Below, in pieces: positions 43,295 through 53,517 of a stretch of DNA of 64,000 bases; within the stretch, counting starts at the first letter, position 1; each line of letters begins with the position of its first letter. The notes under the pieces were generated by a model. It saw nothing but the letters and a program-made list of their open reading frames with translations. It had not been told where the DNA came from and did no database searches. The DNA is from Smallanthus sonchifolius (Eukaryota; Streptophyta; Magnoliopsida; Asterales; Asteraceae): the NCBI GenBank assembly GCA_023525975.1, contig CM042039.1, positions 17,018,501-17,082,500 of the forward strand, given 5' to 3'. Both the position numbers and the translations under genes were made by a program.

Positions 43295-44370
43295 ATGGCT
43301 AAACATCAGAACGACGAAATACATAACGAGGGAAGTAACAGGAGAACTGAATCTCCACTTCATGATGAGAACAAGGTGGAACAAGTCCCGGAGAATATCC
43401 GGAGACAGATCGCAATAGAAGTAGGAAAAGCATTCGATGCGAATTTTTCGATCTTACAAGCGGATTTACAAAACTCATTAGAAAGCTAGTTTGAAAGCCA
43501 CAAAGACATCACTCATAATGGAGAAGGAGGAAATCCAAAATTTGTTGTGAAATCAACTCGTTATATGTATAAGGATTTTATGACATGTAAGCCGTTAGAG
43601 TTTAAGCGGGCAGTTAATCCATTAGAAAGTCAGAGGTGGATTGCCTCAATAGAAAGGGCATTCGATACATGCCATTGTGAGAAGGAGGATGAAGTCACCA
43701 TCGCCACCAATCAGCTGAAAGAGCGAGCTGATGATTGGTGGGGAGTGGTGAAGAGAGAGAAAGGCAGAGAGAGAATCAAAGAAATGAGATGGGAAGAATT
43801 CAAAGATATCTTCCTAAAACATTATTGCCCTCGAGCGGCAATTGAGAGAATCACTGAGGAGTTTCTGCAACTCCGTCAGACCACATAGCAGTAGAATAGA
43901 TTACGGGGATCTTTTTTGACAAAGCTAGGTTCTGTCCAGCTTTATAACAACTCCGGAGATGTGGATGATGAGATACCATCTTGTTTTGAAAACAGAAATT
44001 AGAGAGTTCATTCATCCGTCCAAGTGTGCAAACTTGGAGGAAATGATCGATTGGGCTCGAGAACGCGAAACTGAGCTCAAGAGACAGACTGAGAGAGATG
44101 AGAAGAGGAAAGGAGAAATTATCCTTCCCCTTATCCTCTTAAGAGGTTTAAGTTCAACAAACCGGGAGGCGGTTCCTCCCCAATAAAAAGTAGTCAAGTT
44201 TATAAGACTTGTGGAAGGAGGCACCCAGGAGAGTGCCAATTCAAGTCTACAACTTGTCACAAATGTGGGAAGACAGGACACACTGCATTGCGGTGTATGA
44301 GTGGCACCCGATTGTGCTGCAACTGCTATAAGCCGGGCACTTTAGCAGGGAATGTCCAGAGCTAAAATCT
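43295..44370 (+). pseudogene. gag: GYP1 gag
   Basis: Start ATG 43295 (MAKHQNDEIHNEG). The retrotransposon gag domain is at 43580-43870 (NPLESQRWIASIERAF, RADDWWGVV, WEEFKDIFLKHYCP). Stops at 43487 and 43886 and a frameshift in the 43900-43960 region break it. The first CCHC knuckle, CHKCGKTGHTALRC, lies at about 44256-44297; a second CNCYKPGTL-type knuckle has lost its His through a short deletion. Confidence 0.8.
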
Positions 44371-44479
44371 CAGACAGAAAAGATCGGAGAGTGGTCAAGA
44401 GTAGCAGAAAATGAAGTCAAAAGGATCGAAGCTCCAAAGCCAAGGGGTAGGGCTTTTCAGATCACTACAGAGGAAGCGA

Positions 44480-45062
44480 AAGATGTTCCTGACGTTGTAT
44501 CAGGTACATTCCTCTTGAATTCCCTACCTGCTTGTGTTTTATTCGATACATGAGCTAGTCAATCATTTATTTCTTTAAGGTACAAAAAAATGCTAGAAAC
44601 TTTAATAGAAGTAAGTTGGCTAAGGCATTAGAGGTTGAGATTGTGAGTGATCGAAACTGCGTAGTAACTGAAATATGCCGAGATTGCTGACTACTAATAG
44701 AGGGAGAAGAATATCCCGTCGACCTAATTCCTATGCAAATGCAAGAATTCAACGTAATCATTGGAATGGACTGGTTATCTTCACATGCCGCAACGATTAT
44801 ATGCAATCAGAAGATTATACGATTCATGGCACCAACAGGAAAGGAAGTTAGTGTCATTGGTGAGCGACGGAACCAGATCACGTTATGTACAATGGCCAAG
44901 ATAAGTTGCTACATGAGGCAAGGTCACCAAGCCTTCTTAGCATACGTAGCTGATGTAAAAATGAAAGGGAAGGAACTGGATCAAGTTCCAGTAGTAAAAG
45001 AGTTCCCAGAACTATTCCTAGACGATCTTCCAGGTGCTCCACCTGAGAGAGATCAAGTTTAA
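44480..45062 (+). pseudogene. GYP1 protease
   Basis: VVSGTFLLNSLPACVLFDT precedes the retropepsin active site, where the Gly codon of DTGAS has become TGA (about 44552). Further stops follow, then FNVIIGMDWLSSHAATI (from 44748), the typical end of gypsy protease, and the linker to RT (EFPELFLDDLPGAPPERD). Confidence 0.78.
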
Positions 45063-46374
45063 AATTGATTTAATTCCTAAAGCTAAACCGGTAGCTAAGG
45101 CTCCATACCCGTTAGCACCAACTGAGATGAAGGAATTAATGTCACAACTTCAAGAGTTGTTAGAAAAGGGATTTATACGTCCCAGTATATCAATTCTGTT
45201 TGTCAAGAAGAAAGATGGTAGTATGAGGATGTGTATAGACTACCGCGAATTAAACAAGTTAACTATCAAGAATATGTGTCCTTTACCTAGAATTGATACT
45301 CTGTTTGATCAATTGCAAAGATCAAGTTGGTTTTCCAAGATTGACTTAAGATCCAATTATCATCAAGTTAAGGTACGAGAAGAAGATGTACCTAAGACAG
45401 CATTCATAACTCGTTATGGACACTATGAATTTGTAGTGATGCCATTTGGAGAGAAAAATGCTCCGGCTATTTTCATGAATCTCATGAATAGAGTATGGCG
45501 GCCAATGTTAGACAAGTTTGTTATTGTCTTCATTGATGACATCCTGATTTATTTAAAGAACGGAGAAGAACATGCACAACATATTCGTGAAGTACTTAGT
45601 ACTTTACGGAAAGAAAAACTATACGCTAAATTCTCAAAGTGTGCATTCTGGTTAAGAGAAGTTCAGTTTCTGGGTCATATTATAAATGCAGAAGAAATAT
45701 CAGTAGACCCAGTAAAGGTCGAGGCTGTAATGAAATGGTCTCCACCTAAGAATCCATCGAAAGTTAGAAGTTTCTTGGGATTAGCTGGTTATTATAGAAG
45801 GTTCATTCAGGAATTCTCTAAGATAGCCATCCCATTAACTAAGATAACTCGAAAGAACTTGAAATATGAATGGAATGCAGATCAAGAGAATGCATTCCAG
45901 ATATTGAATAAAAGAGTGACACAAGCTCCAGTTCTGGCATTGCCAGAAGGAGTAGAAGACTTTGTGGTATACTCTGATGCCCCGAAACTTGGGTTAGGAT
46001 GTGTTCTAATGCAAAGAGGATAGGTGATAGCCTATGCCTCTCGACATCTAAAGACACACGAAGAAAACTATCCAACCTATGATCTAGAATTAGCTGCAGT
46101 AGTGTTTGCACTAAAGATCTGGAGGCATTATCTGTATGGAACGAAGTGTATGATTTACACAGACCACAAGAGTCTTAAGTACTTCTTTGATCAGAAAGAT
46201 TTAAACATAAGGCAACGACGGTGGTTAGAACTGGTCAAGGATTATGATTGTGAGATCGTGTATCATCCCGGAAAGGCTAACGTGGTAGCCGATGCTCTAA
46301 GCCGCAAGGAAGAGCATCATCCTATTCGGGTAAAAGCATATAAGCTAGTGATAACTCCTGATTTTATTAGCTAG
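45063..46374 (+). pseudogene. pol: GYP1 reverse transcriptase and RNase H
   Basis: RT motifs are KKKDGSMRMCIDYRELNKLT, FSKIDLRSNYHQ, FVVMPFG and catalytic FIDDILIY (about 45525-45550). The connection has LGHIINAEEISVDP and RSFLGLAGYYRRFI; RNase H has VYSDAPKLGLG, YDLELAAVVFAL, IYTDHKSLKYFF and GKANVVADALSRK. One stop at 46021-46023 lies inside RNase H, and the usual TSPWGAPVL-like codons near 45190 are shortened. Otherwise the frame is well kept. Confidence 0.87.
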
Positions 46375-46419
46375 CTTCGAGATGCACAACTTGAAGCATT
46401 AAAAGATAAGAATATAAAG

Positions 46420-47812
46420 AAAGAATGGCTGGTTAGGAGAAATTTCTAGAAGAGAATGAGTATAAAGTCAAGACTCAATTTGGTTGCATGTGGATACCAC
46501 GATCAGGTGAGTTTAGACTTAAGATTCTCGATGAAGCTCATAAATCAAGATATTCTATTCATCTGTGTACTACAAGATGTACCAAGATCTGTGCAAAGAT
46601 TATTGGTGGCCCGGAATGAAATTTGATATCATGAAATATGTAGCTAAATGCTTAACTTTCCTACAAGTTAAAGCAGAACATCAGAAGCCTTACGGAAAGT
46701 TACACCCATTAGAAATCCCAGAATGGAAGTGGGAACATATTACTATGGACTTCATAACCAAGCTACCAAAAATAGCCAGATGTTATGAGATCATTTGGGT
46801 GGTTGTGGATCGGTTAACTAAGAGTGCTCATTTCTTAGCAATACGTGAGACATACTCTTCAGAAAACTTAGCTGATTTATTTATCAAAGAGATTGTTTCC
46901 AGACATGGAGTGCCAGTCTCAATTATTTCTGATCGAGATACTCGTTTCACTTCACGTTTTTGGAAAAAGGTTCCATGAGGAGATGGGAACTAGGTTATTG
47001 ATCAGCATGACATATCATCCTCAAACTGATGGACAAAGTGAGAGGACGATACAAACTCTCGAGGATATGTTGCGTGCTTATATAATTGATCTTAGTGGAA
47101 GTTGGGATAGCCATCTGCCATTATTGGTATGCCACCTTATGAGATGCTATATGGTAGAAAATTTAGGACTCCTGTATGTTGGGGAGAAGTTGGTGAGAAA
47201 GAGTTGGGCAACAAAGAAATAGTTCAAGCCACTTCAGAAAAGCTTGACTTAATCAAGGCACGTTTGAAAGCTGCACAAGATAGACAGAAGTCATACGCAG
47301 ACAAGACACGTAGACCAATAGAATTCCATGAAGGAGATTATGTCTTGTTGAAAGTATCTATGTGGAAAGGTCTAATCCAATTCAAGAAACGTGGAAAGCT
47401 AAATCCACGATTCATTGGTCCTTTCAAAATCATTAAAAGAGTTGGGAATGTAGCTTATCAATTAGAGCTACCCGAAGGATTGAATAAGATACACAATACG
47501 TTCCATGTATCTTATTTAAGGAAATGTTTAGCCGATAAAGATGCACACATTCCTTTAGAAGAAATAGAGGTTGATGATAAGTTAACATACGTTGAGGAAC
47601 CTATCAAGATTTTAGACACAAAAGAGAAGCAATTACGCCACAAGACAATCAAACAAGTATTAGTACAATGGAAACACAGAAAAGGGTCGGAGATGACCTG
47701 GGAAAGTGAGGACGAAATGAGAAAGAGTTACCCTCGGCTATTTAAGAATCAACAGGTTTCGAGGACGAAACCTAATTTAAGGGGGGAAAGTTGTAACATC
47801 CCAAATTTTTAG
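46420..47812 (+). pseudogene. pol: GYP1 integrase with chromodomain-like tail
   Basis: The N-terminal zinc region is degraded (YWWPGMKFDIMKYVAKCLTF, its expected second CxxC gone). The core has ITMDFITKLP, IISDRDTRFTSRFW and, after a frameshift near 46970, YHPQTDGQSERTIQTLE, the D, D, E residues. The GPY/F-like part has NPRFIGPFKIIKRVGNVAYQ and FHVSYLRKCL. The end, EEPIKILDTKEKQLRHKTI, QVLVQWKH and MTWESEDEMRKSYPRLF, resembles the chromodomain of Tekay/Del chromoviruses, thought to steer insertion toward heterochromatin. The ORF runs a few codons into the LTR. Confidence 0.83.
47779..47790 (+). other. GYP1 polypurine tract
   Basis: AAGGGGGGAAAG directly before the LTR start. Confidence 0.85.
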
Positions 47813-47891
47813 GAAAAGAAAGTCCAAGGGCTAAAGTGTAAATATCTCAAAGTATAAGGACTTAAAATAAAGAAATTGGAAATTCAAGCCT

Positions 47892-48126
47892 GTAGCGGAC
47901 CGCTACCAAGTCTGTAACGGTCCGCCAGCCGCAATTGGCCCGGGTAACGAGGAAGTGACACGTGACTGGTGACTCATGAACAAATATTGGATAGGGGACC
48001 ACTACCCATAACCTTAGCGGTATGCTACCTAGCGGGCAAGGAAAGATGGCTGGCAAGAGGCGGTAGCGGACCGGTACCCTCCTGCTTAGTTGTCCGCCAC
48101 CGAGGGCGATTTTAGCCTTTAAATAG
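47892..48126 (+). promoter_or_regulatory. GYP1 LTR promoter: palindromic GGACCG words and TATA-like box
   Basis: GTAGCGGACCGCTAC (47892-47906) is a palindrome but for its centre. Partial units are AACGGTCCGCC (about 47915), GTAGCGGACCGGTACC (about 48063-48078) and TTGTCCGCCACC. TTTAAATAG follows at 48118-48126. Confidence 0.55.
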
Positions 48127-49174
48127 ATGGTCATTGTTGGACCATTGGAGAATAACAACAAGCACCAACCACACACACTAGCACGATTCCCGAGGAGCCC
48201 CGAACAACGTTTACGAGCGTGTAGGTTACGAGTACGGTATGCTACGAGTGCGGTTCGAGTTTGGAGAAACGTTAAAATAATGAACGATCTTAGGAACTAC
48301 CCGAGGATAATTTAAATACACTGGACCCATACCCTAAACACAAATACGTGAATTATGTGTTGAAATAACACGTGATATGTGATATGTGTTATGTGATATG
48401 ACGAGGGTATGAGATAATGACGGGTTAGTCTAAACACTAAACGGGAGTAATGGAGTAGTCACGACGTATCCAAGGGGTGGTGGATACGCCGCTGGTATTT
48501 CCTATATATAAACCCCTTGTGTACTTCGTGGTGAAACCATTATGAATGTTTAGGGGTATAGACTAATAAAGAATAAAGAAATATAGGAAACGTACCGGAT
48601 AACATCCAACCGGTATGTAGTTATCTGAAAAACGGAATGTCCTGTCTAGGAAAGAGCAGTGTATAAATCTCTCCTAGACTCGTCGCTCTTTTTTAGGGAC
48701 ATCTCTGTTGGAGGTACTGCTCTGGAAGGAAAAACACCGAAGTTTACAATATATGACGAATACGAATACGAGATGAAAGTATACAATGCATAATGAATGT
48801 GAACACGTGATGAATATTAATATGTGAATTGCATGATGAATATGTGAATGCATGATGATACGTGCAAACATGAATGAGTATGATGGAACGAGTCTAAACC
48901 CTAAAATGGAATAACGGAGTACTCACGAAGTGTTAGAGGGGTGGTGGATACGCCGCTGATACTTCCTATATATAAACCCTTCTAATACATCGTGGAGAAA
49001 CTGTTACGAAGTTTTAATGCTGAGGACCAGTTGGTGAATAAATCAATCATATACATGAAATGAAAACAAATGCTTGATACATGCCGTGAGTCAAAGATAC
49101 TCAAGGTCCCAAATGAAATGAGATACTCGGCCTGTAAGGTGGATCTAAATAAATAAAGAAGAAAATAAAAAGGG

Positions 49175-49290
49175 AAACTCTAGGTCTACGGGTCTGAAAG
49201 AGTAAACTCTAGGCCTACGGGGCTGAAAGAGTAAACTCTAGGACTACGGGGCTGAAAGAGTAAAGGATTCCCAGCCTACGGGGCTAAGGA
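49175..49290 (+). repeat. 29-bp tandem repeat in GYP1 3' LTR
   Basis: Four units around CTAGGCCTACGGGGCTGA, the last diverged; matches 511-596 with extra units. Confidence 0.85.
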
Positions 49291-49797
49291 ACGAATGAGT
49301 CTTCGTGACAAATGCAAGGATGCATATACTAACAAGTATAAGGACCTTGCCAATTCTCAAACCGGAGGTACGGCCTGTGATGGTTGCGAGGGGGTTAGCA
49401 CACCCATAAAATATATGAAAAGTGTGGTCGGAGGTACGTCCGGAGATGGTCACGTGGGCTCGAGAGCCCCAGAAAACTTGAACAAAATAAGAACATAAGT
49501 GGTTCATAATAAAATGAACGATGCAGTGTACTTACTTAGCTTAAGCTAATTAAAAAAAACGTTTTCCAAACACTGCTGAAAAGAAGCACGTGGAATAAAG
49601 CTTCATGTGGACAGAGCTATCGGAGTTGGAAAATCCCTATGTATAAAGATGTAATTATATCATCTTTTGTAAAACAATATATTATTATAAATAAAAAAGT
49701 TATCTTAGCCATTATGGTAAGGTTTTTGTTAATCTGGAACCAGTTTTCCGCATTAAACTCTGATAAAATAATAGTAAGATAAGTAAGAGTTTCAGTA

Positions 49798-50082
49798 GTT
49801 TAGCTTATTCGGTTTTAAAGTTCGAATCTTTGTGTTGGATTTCTACGTTTGATACCATGGTGAATGTTTATTACTTCTGTTCTGGTTGTTTGAATATGAT
49901 CATGGGCTAAAACATTGATACTACCTAGGTTTACGATGATTACTGCGTAACGTTTCAATCTTTTATCGGTTTTGGATTCAATTAATGGATTTATGATTTT
50001 GTAAAGAATCTTTGGTTAATAATTATGATGTATATAAAGTCCATAGGAGTTGTCCTTGATTACTGATTAGAGTTAAGTGCTC
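49798..50082 (+). repeat. SOLO1-family LTR fragment
   Basis: Resembles 11670-12060 (for example ACTACCTAGGTTTACGATGATT against ATCTACCTAGGTTTGGATGATT) and, reversed, 63890-63930 (CCATAGGA...TGATTACTGATTAGA). Interrupted on the right by the GYP2 LTR. Confidence 0.6.
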
Positions 50083-51452
50083 TATAACACCCGGACAATT
50101 CCCAAGGATCAAACATGTTAAAATATAAAGTCCAAGGGTTAAACTTCACATTCTCCAAAGTTAAAGGACTGAAAAATAGAAAATTTGAAAATCATAAGGA
50201 TAGCGCACCGCTATCCAAGGAATAATATTCTGCTATGTGTTGAGGAAGTAATGAACCGGGATATGACACATGTCTAGTGACTCATCGTGACTCATGAACC
50301 GATAGCGGACCGACATCTAGACCGTAGCGGTCCGACAGGGCAGGTGACCGATAGCGCACCGAGTGGCAGTACATAACGGCCTGACACATAGGTCCGAAGG
50401 TAAATTTGCGGTTGGAGTAGGTAGCAGACCGATATCCACCTAGATAACGGGCCGCTACGGGTCCAATTTCACCCTATAAATAGATGGATCGACTTCAGCC
50501 ATTTGCACACAATCACACTCCCACCAACACACACTTAAGCCTAGGTAGCCCGATTCTCGAGGTTCTGGTTCACTCTCGAGAGTCCGGTTTCTCGCATTTC
50601 ATCCGCAAATAGCCGTAAGTAGTGCCGAGGTAAGATTTCTAAACACCCTGAGGTTTCTTTGTGCAAACCTAAGATAGGGATATTGATTATGATAATGTCG
50701 GATATGATCGAGGGTTCTATCGAAGTCTTGTTATATTCAATACATGAGGAAGTTCTGGTTGAGGTGAGTTCCTCTAAACTGTGCTCTATGAACTGTTTTA
50801 TAAATGATTTTGTATTTGAGATCCCAATACTATCCATGCATATATCCTATAATAAGTACTTATTATGGCCATGATTGGGGTGGGACCTAGGGACAAGACC
50901 GATCCTCTTGTTTGAAATCAGGTACGTATGGGACTAGCGAGCCCGGAGGGTTCATGTATATATGTATGTTGTAGTCTCAGAACCCGAGTAAAGCAGAGGT
51001 TACTGAGTGATGGATTGGAAATGATGGTTGTAATTCCCATAAGTGAACCCTAGCTGGTAGTTGGCATTCCAGGAGGTGTACAGAGGTTGGAAGTAGGGAT
51101 GACTGAGGGCAGGTCCCTGGGTGACCATAAGGCCTGAGTGATTGGCATGATTCTTCATGAGCTATAAGTCCAGAGTTTGTTATATTGTATTTTGCCAGTC
51201 AGTCCCTATTGTACAAACTTTATGTTAAGAAATAAAGGAGAATTATGATGTAAGACTTCCGCTGTGTGTTTTTTGTATAAACGACACTGTAACTAGAAGG
51301 CGACCTTCAACCGGTATGTAGTTATCTGACGAACGGAATGTTCTGTCTAGGAAAGAGCGGTGTATAAATCTCTCTTAGACCCGTCACTCTTACCTGGGAA
51401 CATATCTGTTGGAGGTACTACTCTGGTACAGTCGTGTGTTACGGGTGTGACA
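50083..51452 (+). repeat. GYP2 5' LTR (Ty3/gypsy)
   Basis: 1370 bp from TATAACACCCGG (first G changed) to GGGTGTGACA, followed by a primer site. The part at 51310-51425 matches the GYP1 LTR at 48590-48735. No gene inside. Confidence 0.85.
50198..50483 (+). promoter_or_regulatory. GYP2 LTR promoter: palindromic GCG words and TATA box
   Basis: GGATAGCG-CAC-CGCTATCC (50198-50216), GATAGCGGACCGA, GTAGCGGTCCGAC, GATAGCGCACCGA and GGGCCGCTACGGG precede TATAAATAG (50475-50483). The words are relatives of those in GYP1. Confidence 0.6.
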
Positions 51453-51455
51453 AGT

Positions 51456-51575
51456 TGGTATCAGAGCCGCAGTTTAAGGGATGTAGATACAAATAGGAAA
51501 GATTAGTATCTAGACTTAAACTAAGAGCTCTGAGAATAGCTGGAATGCCATAGGGTATAAGTTGATATGTTTATT
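51456..51575 (+). other. GYP2 primer-binding site and leader remnant
   Basis: TGGTATCAGAGC at 51456-51467 after the LTR. About 108 bp of leader follow, then the element is cut by an inverted copia LTR at 51576. No GYP2 coding sequence remains in place. Confidence 0.85.
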
Positions 51576-52065
51576 ATCGTTACGTGTGGGTGTGTGACTA
51601 GTCGGACCGGGTGTAGAATGCCCATGACTAGGTGGAGAATCAAGCAACACAAAGTAAACCGAAAACGAAATCACTTTCAAACTCCGTCTATTATAAACAT
51701 GAAGGTTACAGAGAGAATACAATTGAGTGCAAAATGTCTGCGTATATAAATTCTGTCAACCTATCCTATTTATACTAGACCTGATCTCTGCGCACTTAAC
51801 AAGTGCGCAGGGAAAATTGTTCATGCGTACTTAGCAAGTACGCAGAGTATTCTTGCGTACTTGCTAAGTACACAGGAAGTAATTCCTGCGCACATGCTAA
51901 GTGCACAAAACACTTAGAGAAAATATACAACAATATCATGCGTTAGAAATTACAACTCGATAACTAATACATACAGACACTAACATACAAAGACTAATAC
52001 ATACAAGACAAGTACAAAAGCTAAGACACTATCCAGAGTGTCTGTCACATAAAAGTGCTTCAACA
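51576..52065 (-). repeat. COP2-family LTR, inverted, left end lost
   Basis: Matches 32042-32519 and the reverse complement of 58012-58485. About 24 bp of the TGTAGGTCCCC end are missing. It ends GCTTCAACA and is followed by ACTCCCCCTTGAC, the purine tract on minus, so it is a 3' LTR for the minus strand. Confidence 0.88.
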
Positions 52066-52969
52066 AACTCCCCCTTGACAACAGCTCTGGATTGTCTTCG
52101 GTCTTCACTGCTCCCCAGCTTTAGCTTCCATCTTCTTCTTTTAGTCAAGGCAGAACTTGATCACCTTGTCGTATTTAAAAGCAAGTAACTTTGTCCACTC
52201 ATCCGTGTACATGAAGTACTTGTCAGCTAGCGCCTCCAGATCTTTCACAGAGAAGTTTATGAAGCAGACTTCATCAAACACTCTGATCAGTTCCTTTGGC
52301 ACTAAGCTTCCACTCTCGGACCACACCTTTCCAATCACCACTGCCTTGCCCGATTTAGGATCTACGTACTAGTACCATATGTTACCGAGGATATCCTGAG
52401 GTAACTTGCTCAGAGGAATCTTGGTTTCTCACAGCACTGGCTTGTATACTAGTTTCTTTAAGCTTCTATTAGTCTCAGGATGTCTAGCGTTCTTGTCCCT
52501 GACTCGATTGGGCACTTGAGGCTTGAGCATTTCGAATTTCCCAGATCTTACCTCTCACTATAGGACCTGCCACAAACCCATCGCTACAGAGTGATTTGAG
52601 TGACCCAGCAGCTCTCGGTTTACTAGGTTCACGAGGTCGTATATTGGCAAGGAGTTGAAAGCTTCGCGGGTTGGTTTCAAGTATTGAACCCCCCCCAGCT
52701 CGCTTGATTGCAAACAACTGCTTATCCTCCTCGAACTTCACAGCTAAGATCATCCTTGTCGCTCTGTGTTTGTCTATGATTGAAGTCTTTTGCCAGACAG
52801 GAGCCGGATCCTTCGATGAACTTACAGGCATATGTTTGTCTTTCTGTGCCTCTGGATCCACAGGTGTAGGGTCGGCAGGGGAGGCTTCAGTCGACGCCTC
52901 AACAGTACTAGCAGGCTCGACTGAACCAGTGTCAAGATGAGTTTCAAAGGATGGAACTTCGAAGATCTC
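52066..52969 (-). pseudogene. COP2-family third ORF, C-terminal fragment
   Basis: Close to the 3' end of the COP2 third ORF (3784-4600): EVCFINFSVKDLEALADKY, DPEAQKDKHMPVSSSKDPAP, WQKTSIIDKHRATRMILAV. Stops and frameshifts near 52360 and 52480 and a run of Cs at 52688-52696 break it. It stops abruptly at the primer site of COP5. Confidence 0.8.
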
Positions 52970-52971
52970 TT

Positions 52972-53517
52972 GTATCAGAGCTTAGCTCTTGATTTCGAGT
53001 GTTGTGAGTGTGTTAGGAGCATCTTCTACACATACTACCGAGATTTTGCAAGCAAAGTGGGTGTTTTTGTTGATTTTTGTGATAAAATAGGGGTAGCTCA
53101 TCAGCACTATTTTAGAAGCAAACATACTCAAAAACCGACTTTTGTTGTGTATTTGAGTGTTTTGAGCATCAAAGGTTGGTTAGAAACGAGTTTCTGACCC
53201 TTTGGCTCACTTTTTTGGTCATATCTTTAACTTTTTCTGTCTCCGGTGAGATTCCAGTGACCGGAAAAAGTTGGTGAGGGTTGGTGAAAAAGTGAACTGC
53301 GTACTAAGCTTTTTTGGCCTAAAGGACTATCTTCCTGCGTACTTACCAAGTACGCAAGACCATTTCTTGTTGCGTACTTAACTCCTTCCTACGTACTTGT
53401 CATTTACTCCTGCGTACTTGTCAAGTACGCAAGAGCAAATTCTAAATACTCAAGACCAAGTCTTTAAGGGCGCAAGGCCAGATTCAAGTGCGCAAGTTGT
53501 TTTGACTTTTCTGAAAT
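52972..53517 (+). other. COP5 leader with palindrome words
   Basis: Matches the COP2 leader (reverse of 31463-32003). TGTATCAGAGC at 52972-52982 is the primer-site remnant. At 53300-53500 are GCGTACTTACCAAGTACGC, GCGTACTTGTCAAGTACGC and several half-sites. Confidence 0.78.

Larger units (their letters stand above)
42802..49797 (+). mobile_element. GYP1, Ty3/gypsy chromovirus-like element, internal region and 3' LTR
   Basis: Primer site 42808-42819, gag from 43295, protease near 44500, RT and RNase H 45063-46374, integrase with chromodomain-like tail to 47812, polypurine tract and 3' LTR from 47792. The order gag-PR-RT-RH-IN is diagnostic of gypsy. Part of its 5' LTR is at 1-1086 on the far side of COP1. 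The order and the C-terminal chromodomain suggest the Tekay/Del type (inference). Confidence 0.85.
47792..49797 (+). repeat. GYP1 3' LTR, right end uncertain
   Basis: Starts TGTAACATCCC. From 48677 it matches 1-1086. Compared with the related GYP2 LTR it carries about 1 kb extra after GGAGGTACTGCTCTGG, including a second copy of GGTGGATACGCCGCTG...CTATATATAAACCC (48478-48515 and 48948-48980). I could not find a clean CA end: homology to the SOLO1 family begins near 49798. Confidence 0.7.

Noticed and set aside
49780..49800. TTTCA near 49799 as the right end of the GYP1 LTR
   Set aside because: It does not pair with the TGTAACATCC start as expected of LTR inverted ends, and SOLO1-family homology begins at about the same place. 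The end is left open.
51421..51467. TGGTATCAGAGC as a tRNA gene fragment
   Set aside because: Here and at every other site it lies 2-3 bases from an LTR end; it is a primer-binding site, not a tRNA gene.
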